64,000 nt of DNA, taken from Alisma plantago-aquatica. Taxonomy: Eukaryota; Streptophyta; Magnoliopsida; Alismatales; Alismataceae. The notes under the pieces are model-generated. The model was given only the letters and a program-made list of their open reading frames with translations, was not told the DNA's origin and searched no databases. A program made the translations under genes and the position numbers. The stretch spans positions 1,619,583,711-1,619,647,710 of the forward strand of contig OY856409.1 in NCBI GenBank assembly GCA_963693085.1, written 5' to 3'. Within the stretch, counting starts at the first letter, position 1, and each line of letters begins with the position of its first letter. This document shows, piece after piece, positions 1-12,935 of the stretch.

Positions 1-40
1 GCTACAGATTTATCTTTCCTACGAGCACTTATTCCGATCC

Positions 41-235
41 TTATCCATTATAATTCTCAATCACCATTGGTTTATGTGTATCATTTCCTTCAGTTGACTC
101 ACTCCTACAACTCATGTGTGCTTCATCAACCACAGTGTCTTCCTTAGGCACCTCTTCATTCAACTTTTCAAATCTATTGTTCATAAGAATTTCTTTCCCT
201 TTATCCACGTTCTGACCTCGTATAACCAGGTACAA
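41..235 (-). pseudogene. Possible LINE ORF1-tail fragment, inverted
   Basis: A 64-residue open frame on the minus strand contains a KGKEILMNNRFEKLNEE stretch. This resembles the segment in plant L1-type elements where the ORF1 (gag-like) tail reads KGK..(V/T).NRF..L.E before the endonuclease begins. It ends almost where the plus-strand reverse transcriptase relic starts (about 225), so the two pieces lie in opposite orientation. This is inference from a short motif; the frame could also be chance. No endonuclease domain is seen. Confidence 0.3.
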
Positions 236-1628
236 TTGAAGGAAAAATTCCCTGAATGTGATAGGTTAGAGAAGGTGAGCCATGAAGACAATGCAATGCT
301 ATGCAAAATGTTTGAGGACAATATCAAGAATGCATTATGGGGCATTGGTGCAAACAAAAGCCCCAGACATGATGGGTTTAATGGATTTTTCTATAGAGAG
401 AATTGGATGTTGATCAAGGATGACATTTACATAGCTGTGAAATGGCTCTTTGTAGCAGGAAATATGCTTCGTCAAAGAAATCATGTGTTTGTTGCTTTAA
501 TATCCAAGAAGGATATCATGTCATCACCAACTAACTTCAGACTGATCTCTTGTTGTTCTATGATGTACAAAATACTGACAAAGATTATCACTTAGAAGCT
601 TGTTGTGATTCTACCAAAGTTAATATCTCCTAATCAGGGTGTGTTTGTTACATGAAGGAACATCAAGGACTGCTCTATGTTGGCAATTGAATTCACCCTA
701 AACTTCAACATGACGATACATATAAATTTTTGCAAGGAATGGGGTTTTCAGACCCATGGACCAACTTGGTGAAGTAGTGTGTCACAACCCCGTCCTTCTC
801 TCTATTTCTTAATGACTCATCAATGGGGTTCTTCAAAAGTTCAAATGAAATCAGACAGGGTGATCCCCTATCACCATTATTGTTCACAATTGCTATGGAG
901 GATTTAAGTAGAAAACTAGAAGAAGCTCATGAGAGTAAGTTAATCATATCATATACTATTAGAAGAAGAAGAGTCTTAATCCATCTGTTATTTTTAGAAT
1001 ATGTTTTTATTTTTGTTGAAGGTAGGGAGAGAAGTGTATAATCCCTAAAAACACTTCTTCAAGATTTTGGGAACTGGTTAGGAATGAAGTGTAATGAAAA
1101 TAAAACACATATGTATTTATCTACTTCTTGCCTGAACAAAGATGCACTAATATAGACTATGAGAATCTAGAAAGTTGAATGGCATATGAAGTATCTGGGA
1201 TTCCCATGGTGGGAGGTAATTTGATAAGGAAAAGTTTCCATGACTGTCTTGATTGTCTAAAAGATATGATCAATAGGTGGCCAGGAACTAAGATATTTAT
1301 GGCAGGTAAGGTTATCTTAACTAAGCACTATGCCATGGGACTGATCGATTACTGGTTGAATCAATTTGAAGTGTCCAAGTTTTCACTTACTAGAATGGAA
1401 ATTCTTATGTCTAATTTCATTCGGGGGAGTCTCGTACATCTGACAAGTTGGAGCAGGTTGGCATACCCAACACATGAGGGAGGACTAGATCTGAAATGCC
1501 TGATAGATCTAGCTAATTATCACACTCTAAAAAGAATAAAGAAGCTCATTGATGGGAACTCAACATGTAGTTCATGGATGAGGATAAGATACAGTGGGGA
1601 CTTGTCTAGTCAATCAAACTATAACTAG
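225..1628 (+). pseudogene. LINE reverse transcriptase, inactivated
   Basis: RT blocks are recognisable across several frames. NKSPRHDGFNGFFYRENW (about 352-405) matches the family's SPGPDGF block. FRLISCCSMMYKILTKII (about 538-594) matches the RPISLCNVxYKII block. EIRQGDPLSPLLF (about 848-886) is the canonical RQGDPLSP block. The catalytic (F/Y)ADD box is degraded: the frame reads HLLFLEYVFIFVEG (about 982-1022) where HLLFADDxxIF is expected. The C-terminal part (RWPGTKIFMAGKVILTK, about 1272-1326) and SSWMRIRYS (about 1571-1597) follow. In-frame stops occur near 595 and 654, with frame changes between blocks. Without the ADD aspartates it could not act even if translated. Confidence 0.85.
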
Positions 1629-1754
1629 GGATTCTCTCAATACAGAAAAAATGGTATAAATGTGGCCAACATACTATGATGTTGAAGTGGAAATATGGGA
1701 TTGTTATAGACATGTATGAGTTAAAAGGAAATATTTGAACACCTATGTCTTGTT

Positions 1755-1952
1755 GTGCACTATCCAGGATGGAGTCTAATGACTTTCAGGGCCCTTAATG
1801 ATTGTTTGGCCACTAATGACAAGATTTGTAAATGGAAAATGGATGAAGACACTGCTTTCATTATGTGCCAATCTGGTAGTGAATATGTTGTTCATATGTT
1901 TGGTGAGTATAACATATGGAGGTACTTATGGGGCCGAGCTCAACTAAGTTGA
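1755..1952 (+). pseudogene. LINE zf-RVT zinc-binding domain, degenerate
   Basis: FRALNDCLATNDKICKWKMD (about 1785-1844), followed by FIMCQSGSEYVVHMF and IWRYLWG, aligns with the zf-RVT domain that ends plant L1 ORF2. Its usual form is RL.TKDRL.RW followed by C.LC....E...HLFF.C.....W. Only one cysteine of the first pair is kept, and the histidine lies in VVHMF. The corresponding part of the second LINE at 4244-4681 is better preserved. The remaining 400 bases to the A-run hold no open reading frame of note. Confidence 0.65.
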
Positions 1953-2359
1953 ATCAGAGGAGATTGTATTATCTCTACTCTAGCCTAGAAAAAATGGGAA
2001 GTAGAGATACACGTAATGTGACTATAGAATTATGGGCTGTCACAAGAATTGTCCACATAATATGATCTAAAAGGAATAGAAAGAAACATGGAGGGGAAGA
2101 GAGTGACATAACCATGTTCAGTAGACTTGAGAATGATATTAAGTTGAGATAGAACATCTATAAGCATAAACTTAGGGGATCTCTGTAGTTGTAAGTAGAA
2201 ATTGGGAACTCTTGTAAATGGTCCTTTGAGACCTAGTTGTTTTACTATCATTAGGATGCAATGCCTTGATAGGCTATTATAAGATATGTGTGTGTATGTA
2301 GCTTGCCTTTTGGTCCCCTTTTTGGGGTTTGGAAAATATTTTCCTAATTCTCCAAAAAA

Positions 2360-3561
2360 GACTTTGTATGACACAAATCAAAAATCAGCAGTCCATTTTA
2401 GAAAACAAAACAAATAAAATTAGTTTTTGTGTAAAATCGCATGTTCTATTGCTTTAAGGAAAGCAATATGGGACAAAATCCATGACTGTAAAACTATTTT
2501 CTAGAACAAGAATGCAACACATCACCCATGCCAAGAGGACATAGGTAGATGATTTATGTTTTCATCAAAGACATGTACATTCATCTCATTGACATCATAA
2601 GCACATGTTCTAAGCCAACCCTAAATGATACCAAGGTCTCTCATGATATGACTCCTCCCTTAACAACATAGAAGCTTTGTTTGAAATTCCACAATAATAA
2701 CACATATGCCCCACAATTGTTTAATGAAACCCAAATGCAGACTTACATCAGGTTAATTACAATGCCATTGGTTAGGGAGAATGGATAGTTGAGGTTTGAA
2801 TGTTGGACTTTGATAGCATGATAGTCTTAGAGTTTCATTTTGTGTCTGTAATTGTTAGAGGGGGCGGGGGAAGGAGACGAAGTTGTAGGGATATAGCCAA
2901 GAAGATAAGGAGATCGTAACTTCTTCTAACCATTTTTAATTAGTCCATTAGAAGGGGATAAGGTTTAGGGCACACAAGTTAAGCTTGGGAAACACACACA
3001 CATGCAACATCTTATAATTTTTATAATCACATGAATGTTTAGTTTGGTGCCTAAATAAGGATCTCTGGTTCAATCAAAGTCCCTCGATTCTTGTATTGAA
3101 GTTGCAAAGGATGTTGTTGAAAATTGTAAGGGAGAAAATATTGATGATCGATGTTGTTGATCGGGCTGTACAATCATCATTAAGCCAAGCTAGTCATTCT
3201 TCATGGTGTCAAGGGAACCGAGTTGAGTAGAAAGATGGAAAAAAGAGAGGAGAACATACATGTCAGGCTTGATGAATTTTCTAGCATGTTGATCAAACAT
3301 TCATTGTCGAAGGCAAATCAAGATGGACAAAGTTGGCCAACACCATGCACTCAATGAGTCATGTCTCAAGTGTAGTTGCTAGGATTTGATGATAACCTTA
3401 ATATAATATCTAAATTTTGAATATATCGAGTTCAATTCCACATTATATAAGAAATCTAGTGGCTGTTTTCTCTACAACTTTTTTTCTATGTTTTATATTA
3501 TAAAATAATATCTTCCCATTCTATATATACCATACAAAAGAGTGTATAATATGTATGTAAT
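2360..3561. other. Intergenic, no gene recognised
   Basis: AT-rich DNA between the first LINE and the LARD array. I see no domain, splice pattern or terminal repeat. The 40 bases before 3562 are AT-rich and form the left flank of the LARD insertion (target GTAAT at 3557-3561). Confidence 0.6.
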
Positions 3562-3868
3562 TGTAATGACCCACACTTTAAGTGTCCCTCAGTTCAGAGA
3601 AGACCTCAAAGTTGAGGATAATTACTCTAGTTTCCAACATCAGATATAAAAAACAATAAATAATAGTAGATTATTTTCATTTATTTGAACAAATAATTTT
3701 TACATGATTGTATCGTGAGCTCCTCTAAGGAGTTATGTGGAAATTTCAGCATAATAACTAACATATAAAATGTGATGAAATACTATCTAGCTAACCCTCC
3801 ATGACTTATCTTTAATATATTCAATATTTCTTGATTCTTCATGCATTCAACTAATAGATGTGTTAACC

Positions 3869-4806
3869 AAAAATGCCGACAATTTTATCGGATGTCGGCT
3901 GGATATCAAACACCCTTTGGATATTGTGGACAGCTGTAGAATGAAGAGGATGGACAGATTTCTAAGGGACAAAGATAATGTGTGGATGAGCTGGATGAGG
4001 ATCAGGTATGGCCTCATCCCTTCCTTGAAGATGCAACAATCTAGAGCGTGGAGGCAGATGTGCTATAGCTGGGAGAAGGCACAGAACCTCTACAAAGTGG
4101 GTGACGTTGGTTTGATGGTGTTGATAAACCAACACATCACACCATTGATCAACTTGGGCGATGGTGCATGTGTCTACTAGTTCAAAACACTTTGGGGACC
4201 CTTTCATATACCAAAGTGGAGTACAACTACCTACAAAGCTATTTTGAAGAAACTCATTACTAAAGATAGGATGCGCAGATGGGGGCTGCAAGTTAATGCT
4301 CGCTGCTATCTTTGTGACAGAGAAGATGAGGACCATGATCACCTATTTACTACCTACAGATACTCCATGCACGTTTGGAGAACCATCTGCCTTAAAAATG
4401 GTTGGGCTGCTATCAACCATACTTGCTTCGAAGATACCATCAAGTTTTTTGATATTTCTAACAAATCCAAGTTTGAAATTGGGTTTGCTGGTCTGTGCAT
4501 TACCTTGTTTTGCTACACGATAATGGGGGAGAGAAACAAGAGAGTACATGGCAGAAATAGGACTACTGAATCTGACCTTATTCAGAGAATATGTATAGAT
4601 ATGAGAAACGTGGTTAGAGCTAGAAAAGACATTGTCAAAGGTAGCTCACCACTAGCTAGAAAATTTTGGGGCATTTTATAGAGTTACGCCCTGGTGTTGA
4701 GCTACATGGTCTGTTTGTACGCTCATAGTTGTAATGTTTGACGGGTAGCTTCGCTACACCTTTTGGCAATACTATTTACCTATTTCCAAAAAAAAAATGC
4801 CGACAA
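3869..4806 (+). mobile_element. 5'-truncated L1-type LINE with 14-bp target-site duplication
   Basis: The insert at 3883-4792 is flanked by identical AAAAATGCCGACAA at 3869-3882 and 4793-4806. The A-run at its 3' end (4788-4797) merges with the right repeat. In LTRs B and C the corresponding sequence (near 14428 and 20030) runs through without this insert, which confirms the empty site. It carries the RT C-terminal part, the zinc domain and the 3' UTR only, as is typical of abortive target-primed reverse transcription. It post-dates LTR A. Confidence 0.92.
3890..4681 (+). pseudogene. LINE ORF2 C-terminus with zf-RVT domain
   Basis: The first frame (to 4180) reads DKDNVWMSWMRIRYG, the region after the RT thumb. 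After a frame change, WSTTTYKAIL and KDRMRRWGLQVNARCYLC (about 4265-4313) start the zinc domain, with CYLCDREDEDHDHLF showing the expected Cys-x2-Cys and His. It continues to VWRTICLKNGW and a tail ending KFWGIL before the stop at 4679-4681. This is the best preserved LINE coding segment in the window. The frame 4244-4681 has no internal stop, but with the catalytic RT missing it encodes no active enzyme. Confidence 0.85.
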
Positions 4807-7800
4807 ACAAAATGGATCACTATTGCTATATTGTGTACTTGGGGTGCATACAAAAGTGTGCATATAAGATAACAACATATATTCTCAACCATCAAATAGG
4901 AAAATATATAAACTAGTATTTTAATTAAGATAATCTAACCCATGTTTTTAAACCATCTTGGGTGTAATCACCTTTCTCTATCCATCATTGGACTTAGATG
5001 AACTACCCCTTGGTAGGTCTAACCCTAGTTCAAATTATCAAAGTTTACTTTATGTGATAATCATATGTGCCTTATAGTTTGCATGAAATAAATAAACATA
5101 CAACAAGTTATTATCATCAGACTTTGAGAAACCTCAACAAACTTATGTATTCAATAATCTGAGTATTCATAAGTGTAACCATGTACCTTGTTGAAGAACC
5201 ATGCAATATAATCTTCAAATACTTTATGCAATCCAATCATCAAAGCATGCAAAGGTACATCCAATCGATCAACATGATATGTAATTGTAGACCACCCTAA
5301 AGTGACACCAATACATTCATAACATACCAATCACATCTAGCCTAGGTCTTAGATTGGGGTTTAGGGTTATATCGAGTTTGGGTTAGGAATATGGGTATAA
5401 GCCCTAATTCCCTCTTAACATGCCTTCTAAGGGTTATAAACCCCAATTATTTTATTAATGACTTAAGAAGCTTAAAAGATCACCATTATCATCTAAATCT
5501 TATTGACAGCCTACATCATCATCACTAATAAATATATTCAGATCAGGTCTCAAATTAAGCATATTTAATGTGTTTGTTATTCGTTTTGTTGGATCTAGGG
5601 TTTTCATGTATATATAACATACAATCATGCATTAAAGCATATTGTTGAACTAGTAGAATTACTAGGCATGCCAATGTAATCATGTTTTATCATCAATATA
5701 CTAAATCGGGTTAAACAAATCAAGGTTAAATAACCATGATATCAACATCACTGTCGAACACTCTACGATTCACTTATACACATTACTATTTCACTATAAT
5801 CTAAAATACACTTTTTGAACAAGAATTAGAATAAGACCCTGAATATATTTTCACTGTAATGTATGCATTTTTTTATCAAGATAATATATAGGTTCACTAC
5901 TATCGAATCTACCAATTAATTACTACAATTAGTAGAAGATTAGCATTCCTAGAAAAATGGCAGAGTGTCATATCAACAAATTTGAGTGGCTAATCCCACG
6001 TGGATGTATTATTGGGGGAAAAAGTTCAAATACACAATTACCCTCTCATGGTGAATTTGAAATCATCTTGCAGTGAGGGCACTCTAGTCAACTGGCTATT
6101 GGGATTCTTCTTCCTCCTGCGTGCTTTTTCTTGTTGGCTATGGTCATCACCTTGGAGGCTAATTTTGGCCTCTATGTGCTTAATACCTACAACCAAGGAC
6201 ACGACTATCTTCCCTAGGTTCCTATAGACTTAGAAAGATCTCCAACACCATTGGAGGTAGACAACATTGCCAGACCAACCGGACGAGAACTGCAAACAAA
6301 GGATAATTTGGGTAATGGTTGATGGATGAGTTCAGACACCAAATTTGAATCAAATACCCACCCTCAACCTTTCTTGTGGCATTTTAGTCCAATCTCAGCG
6401 TCGAATGATGGTTGGGAACACCACAGATGAGGTCCATGGTTCCAAACTTGTTGTCGAGGCTGACCTAGTCTGTGAAGGAATCATGAGGGTTCTCACACCC
6501 TCCTAAGACTCACTCTCACCACACAATCTCCCAACCCATTGGGCCAAAGAATTGGTTCGTGGTGGTGCAATTCCATGGATCCTCCATCGGGTCGTCGAAT
6601 AAGGAGGAGGAGTTGGAGCATTAAAGTGTTGGGTTATGATGAGAAATTAGGTACCATGTTTCATTATTATGGGTTAGACAAAGGTCTGGGATGCCTTATA
6701 TAGGTGTGGGTTCCCAATATAGACAACTCCTGATCATCCCTAACCTCCTGGCTTACTCGTGAATTAGGCATTATCTTGTTAGGTAGAGATAAGGGTAAAG
6801 AGGGAGATCGTTAGGTGTGTTTTGATCTCCCAGATATCATGAAGTTCTTATGGGGTGAGAATGGGGACCGAGGAGAGGGAGAGGATTCATGTATCTAGAT
6901 CGGAATCTAGTGTCTGTCGAATAGAGGACTCGAGGTGAGGAACACAACCTGTGCCATTTGACTTGATTGGGAGATTGGATCCGGCTGGGTTCCTTTCCCC
7001 TTATTTATTTTCCATTTTATTTAAGAAAAATTGTTTTTTTAATAAATTATTGTCAACATAATTCCTTAATTCCAAAAGTTGATATAATCTCCCTTTTACT
7101 ATTACATGTTGTTGGGTCAATGAAAAGATCAAAACAACATCATTTAATAAGTGAAATTTAGTTTCCAAGCCAAGTCCAGATAATTACATATTCAATTACA
7201 TGGATCACAAGAATGCTTAGATTATTCTGGAATTTCTTCCATTATCTAATATTCCAATTATCTATCAACCAAAATTATCACAGATATTTATTAGGAGCAC
7301 AAAACACCAAATTAACCACTATTCTCTCAAGGAACTATATGCAAATCCCAATTGACCCAATTGGGATTGGATTGGGTTCCAAGGCCCATGGCTCATACCT
7401 TGGGCCCTCCAAAGGGTACATGAGCTTAATTATCATCTTAATCATGAAATTAAGGCTTTAATCATCATAGTGTCTCAATTAAGCCTTGTATTAACACATA
7501 TGCTCAACGCTATGTTATTATCTTAAGTTGAAGACTTCTTCTAAGTCTATGACTTAAAATTATCATCTCAATACATTACTATACAACTCATAATCGTAGA
7601 GTCTAAATTTACCAAATATCAGGATCTCACATTCACCCTTCCTTAAAAAGGGATTTTGTCCCCAAAATTCAAACTTAATCAGATTAGGGTGAATGATAAC
7701 TCATATTAGACTCAAACATTAGGTCTAGATACCTTTCTTAGATAGGTTATAGATAGATTATTTTTAAATACTTTAGTTACTACAAAAATTTATTGTATTA

Positions 7801-8521
7801 TTGAGGTTGGAACCCAAATTCAATCCGATCATACATCCTCAGTCATTGCATGATATTATCACTTTGTGATTAGATGTTCTCTTGGTCATTTCATTTTCAC
7901 CTAGGTTTCAATCCCACTAATCATTGTTCAACTATATTCATGTAAGGGTAAAGTAACATCTCAAAAGCACTAGATCATGTCACAAATCTTAACTTAGGGT
8001 GTTCATTCTCAAATGTCAATTACATGTATCACATGTGGCTACTCTATCTCTCATACCCATATTACGATGAAATAAACATCTGGCTACAGCCCAAATGCAG
8101 AGTTCATCCTATTATTTGTGCAAAGATGGTGTATGCACAAATTATCTTATAATTTCAAATTTTAGGTTGAGTCACATTCGACAATGACTCCAGGCTATGA
8201 ACACACTTTATTTCCCACGAATTTGCTTAGAGTCCATGAACTTAGGGATAGTGTTTTTCTCATAATTCTTTAGTTTATGCACAACTCCCTTTAAGATTTT
8301 ACATCAACCATTATTGCATGACTTCTTGTATTCCTTATATCAACATCTCAAGTATCATTAGCATTAATCATTCCCTAAAGATCTCTAGGGGTATATGTAC
8401 CTTTGGAGTGATCTTCCTCTAACCCTAAGGATCTCATGCACTTATGGATTGCATCTCACATGTACCACTCAGGCCTTATGAACTCATGAAGGCAGCCAAT
8501 GTCTTGGACCCATGGGCCTTA

Positions 8522-11500
8522 TGTGATATCCCAACGTGCCACAAGCGAGATTACTCAAAATCAAACTGTGGAAATAAAACCAAACATCCAGGTTGCCATA
8601 AAACATGGGAAATAAAAAATTGAAACCATATAACCATATAAGTTGCAACATATTGCACATGAGTCCACAAAAGCCACATGTATTGCATATCACTTGCCCA
8701 AAACATTATACAAGATATTGTTCACTGGTTCTCTAGCCACATCCTGTCGCACAAGATAACTTATTGATATACACATGTGCCTTCTCTATCCAATAATGGC
8801 ATAAAGCAAAAACATCATATCGATACATACAACAAAGCCTACCGAATGACTTGAGTGTATAGGGACGACACATAAGACCTACTTCTATACACAAGTATCA
8901 TATCCAACCTTTCAACAACTATTGGTCCTCTTGTTGCTTGGAACCAACAACACGATCTCTACTCCCTTGTGCTTGACCACCTTTCTAATGATATGTAAAT
9001 CATTACATAAAGCAGATTAAGCAAAACTATGCAGCTACCACTGAATAGTAGATCAAGTTATGTTTGAAAAATGAATATGAAGAACATGTATAATAGTTGA
9101 CTTCTCTTATTGTCTTATAATTCAAGAAATCAATAAAAGGATAAGGTAAAGGGCTCAACCAATGTTATTCATATTTGATCCTAAGAAAGATACACTACAC
9201 GGTTGTGTTACATCTTTTATTATTGCCCTGAGGATTTGAGTCGTACCACTCAAATCCAACCAACCACTGCTAAGTCAAAATCAGTGGCATACAAGGTCAA
9301 ATGGAAGAGTCTGAATCCACGACCTCTCCACACCTCTTGGTCGACATAAGAGAAAACACCACAGATACATATTAGTCAACTGCAAAAGAAGTGACATATA
9401 GTCAGTAGAAGGATCGGCTCATACATGGTCGTCCATATACAAACACCTAGCTGACCTTGGTATAGGTAATGATGCTAGAATAATAGGCTCATGCATGGTT
9501 ATTCTTAAAAGAAGGAGTGGCTCATGCATGGTCATCCATATCACATGGAGATCAACTCACACATGGCCATCTCACACAACTTGTAATTGTGGATGCAAGG
9601 AAATACTCAGCTTGCACCCCCGCATATTAAACAATATGCACTATGACGTATCCTCATTTCACCAATCCAACAATTAGAGTTGACACTGGAAAGGATCTAT
9701 GGCACATGTCACCTACATCATTAGGGTTCCACTTGATTTGTTGGCCAATTGGGTGAATTTTAGCATCAAGCAAGTTACAACGTACAAAGACATAACAAAC
9801 TCTACAAGAATACAGGTATAGTACAACTCTAGAAGATATAAAACATGTAAGGTGTGAGCTTGTCACACAATCACCACATGGTACTTGTATCAAAGACATT
9901 CCTAAGGCCAATCACCAATGGTACATCATTATGGGACATCAATACCTCATTCACATCACTGGAGACCATCACTTCACAATAGGCATTAAGCCATAACCAG
10001 ATCATAGGATCCAAGAACATAAACCCTACATGTACATCACCACACAATGCATCATTAATGTACACAAGCACCACCATGTATCATGTATTCGTCACCACAA
10101 CATAGACAAGCCATGTAATTCATCTCACCTGCAAGGTCAGGGGTTTACAAACAGAAAAGAAAAACATCATATCATCATAGCTATTCCAAGAGAGGAAAGC
10201 AAAAACACATCCATTATCCATGGATTAGGGTTAAGGCTCTAGACATAGTCGATTAGGGTCTTTATAGTTATATTCAAACACTAAACGCTAGGTATGACAT
10301 CTCCCATATCATTGTAATGTTGTAGGGTTAAGGATCATCATGAGGGTTGATTAGGCATACAACCAAACGACGCCATACATAGTTAATTACTTAGTGTTCA
10401 TTCTTAGGTGTCACTCATATGATTAGGTATATGCATCAACCATTCACCATATAGAACTGTCGGGACCATAAACACATGTGGTGTTGCAACCACCAACCAA
10501 GTAGGTGTCGTTCCTGTGACCCAAAGCAAGGTGTTCGGACATGAACAAGCATGTTTTGACAAGTAATAAGGGTATGTCTCAACCCACTAGGGTGTAGGTG
10601 TCGCAACTACCAAAGAGTAGGATGTCACGACCTCCACAAGATCAACTATCTGGACCAAAAACCAACATATCAAAGTGTCATGACCCAAGACAAAACAAGG
10701 TGTAGAAACCATTAACGATCAAACTACCTCCAAGGAAAGGGACTATCATCAAACCAAGGTTTACTAAAAGTCAAATAGAAATGTATCATGGCCAAATCGA
10801 ATAGAACAACAAGAAAAACCACTATCTTCAAGGGAGAAAACATTACCCAAAAGGCTATCAACACCCTAACACATATGCAATGGCATCACTATGAAACGCC
10901 TCATTCAAGAGATAGGAAAACCATGTTTAAGGAATTTAGGATAGGAACTAAACTCCTCATAACATATAAGTACACAAACATGATGCATGTGATTAAACTC
11001 AAGGTCAAAAGATAGGAGAAAACTAGCATTACATAACAATCACCAAAGTCGAGTGCATTGAATTAGGGTTTCATATTCTAAGAAACCAAGTGTGGTATTA
11101 TCTACTAGAACATTAGGGATACATTAAGAGAGAGAGAGAGAGAGAAACTACATGCAAGCAAGGAAAGTGCCATAATAGAGATGGTTAAGGGTTATGTCAC
11201 CTGCCTGTTTGAAGAGGAAACAAGCTCCAAGCTCAAGATCTAAAAGAGAGAAGGAATCTCCAACAAGGATCACCACTTCAGCCACAAGATCACCTCAAAA
11301 ATTAAGAACACCTTGTCTAAAGGTAGATCAAGAAAAAGGGAAAAGAAATCCTTAGGCCGAACCCAAGAAGAAAGGGGGGAAAAGAAGAGAAAACATCCTC
11401 CCACTAGTTACCACAATGGATAGTCCATAATTTCAGGCCTTTGTGATGAGGAGTTTATCTCAAGGTGACCAGTAGGGTGGGACCCTAGTCTACAGCCAAG

Positions 11501-12500
11501 TAAAGAGTGAGAGGAAGGTGGAGGTTCCAAAGGAAAACATTGTAAAATAAAGGCATATACTTACCAAGGTAGAAGATGAGCAAAGATCACCACAAACACC
11601 ACATGCAAGGGAAGTACGACCACCTAGATCTCTAAACAGATCCTCTTGCTCCTCAAGGATCCAAGGACGACCAAGCAAAAAGGGAGGAAGAATATGGCAT
11701 AAAAGGGTCACTTGCATGAAGAGATAAGGGGTCATATAAAAAAAGAGGAGAGAAGTAGGGTGGAGGATGAGTTGTCAACAAGATACAACTCCAAAGGGAC
11801 ACCTGTCCACCCAAGAAACTAGCATGCAACCACTTAAAACACACATGCATGAGATGGTGATACACTCTATTTTGGGTCTCGAATACCTAGGTCACCCAAC
11901 ATGGTCACATTCGTGACCCACCAAGGATCTCCATCCATGGTCGTGACAACAACACCAAACATCACTTGGTAGGGACAAGGATCACCACACTCGCACCCTA
12001 GGTCGAGACACTCTACAAAAGAAACTTGTCTCGACCCAAGACCATCTTGGTCATGACCACCACACCTAGGGAAGCTTTCTTGGCCTCTAAAACCACAAAA
12101 CATGCCCTAGGTCACGACCTAGGTCGAGACAACCCATAAGGTACACATAGGTTGAGACACTCCAAACTATAGAAAACCCTAATCACCACTAAGGGTGACA
12201 CCACTCAACCAAGCCTAAACCGAGGCACCCCAAAACACCACACTCTATCTCATGAATCCAATAGATATAAAGAACAATCTAGAGGTGGCAAATTGCAAGA
12301 TAACCATCACAAATGGGTAATTTGCAATTTAGCTAAAAAAAGCACAAAAGCACAAACATCATCCAAACCAACCAAAATGGGAAACTTAAGCTCTTCACAA
12401 GCTCTAATATCATCTCAAAAGAATAGACAAATGTTCTTAAGCACTTACATAAGTAAAAAAAAATAGGGTTAACCCAAAAACACAGATCAAGGGTCTTACA
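8522..12500. mobile_element. Probable solo LTR (TG...CA, 4.0 kb) nested in LARD internal region 1
   Basis: The homologous internal copies continue directly from GGGCCTT to the ATGG..GGCTATCTC block (18080-18110 and 40745-40765), but here 3979 bases intervene. The segment starts TGTGATATCCC and ends GGGTCTTACA, so it has TG...CA ends with short inverted similarity (TGT.A.A.CCC), as plant Ty3-type LTRs do. Flanks CCTTA (8517-8521) and CTTTG (12501-12505) agree at 3 of 5 bases, which would suit a decayed target repeat. No coding domain, primer site or second LTR copy is seen. Contents are AT-rich with an (AG)n tract near 11130-11145. Orientation is not resolved. Confidence 0.65.
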
Positions 12501-12794
12501 CTTTGGTACACATGGATGGCTATCTCCCAATCCCATCGTCTTATGCCATGATCTCCCTCTGGCCTCATAGTTTTTAGGTAGATTTTAACATCCCTACTTA
12601 ACCCTAGTTTGACTTAGGGCTCTACACTATCTAGGGTTTCATTATTATGTTATAGATTTATTTCACTACACATTTTTTTAGGTTTTCTAACAACATTAGA
12701 GTAGTCTATTATATGTATAATTTTTTAACTTGGATGTCCTCAATCTCTTAGGGTGCACAATATTTCCTTTATGTCCCTACTTTAGGATCAATAT

Positions 12795-12935
12795 GACCTT
12801 CCCTCATGGGCTTGGTCTTCATGGTGACCTTCCCTCATGGGCTTGGTTTTTTAGGTGACCTTCCCTCTTGGGCTTGGTATTGACCTTCCCTCTTGGGCTT
12901 GGGCTTCATGTTGACCTTCCCAGTTGAGCTTGGTC
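12795..12935 (+). repeat. Short tandem repeat, about 35-bp unit (internal region 1)
   Basis: Four to five diverged copies of a unit containing GACCTTCCCTCATGGGCTTGG. The same array lies at 18379-18546 in internal region 2, with remnants near 41050 in the diverged relative and near 25130 in the chromovirus LTR. It is therefore a family feature and not a local accident. Confidence 0.75.

Larger units (their letters stand above)
225..2359 (+). mobile_element. L1-type LINE relic, 5' truncated
   Basis: Degenerate non-LTR retrotransposon on the plus strand. Reverse transcriptase blocks come first, then the thumb/connection region, then a zf-RVT-type zinc domain. It ends in a 3' UTR and a very short A-run after TTCTCC at about 2353-2358. 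The 3' UTR (GTAGCTTGCCTTTTGG near 2298) resembles that of the second LINE (GTAGCTTCGCTACACCTTTTGG near 4745), so both belong to one family. The endonuclease part is missing. The left target repeat is not identifiable, so the 5' boundary is approximate. Confidence 0.8.
3562..7631 (-). repeat. LARD LTR A (3' terminal), carries a LINE insertion
   Basis: It runs from TGTAATGACCC to GATCTCACA on the plus strand. Its length is 4070 bases, or about 3.15 kb after removing the LINE plus one target repeat (924 bases). It aligns along its length with LTRs B and C; examples are the CTCCTCTAAGGAGTTA block near 3720, GGTTTAGGGTTAT near 5359 and GGCAGAGTG near 5959. Short open frames inside it (for example 6000-6227 and 7213-7461) are not conserved between the LTR copies as frames and are not genes. 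Confidence 0.85.

Noticed and set aside
4343..4549. Minus-strand and alternative-frame reading frames over the second LINE
   Set aside because: Shadows of the LINE zinc-domain frame.
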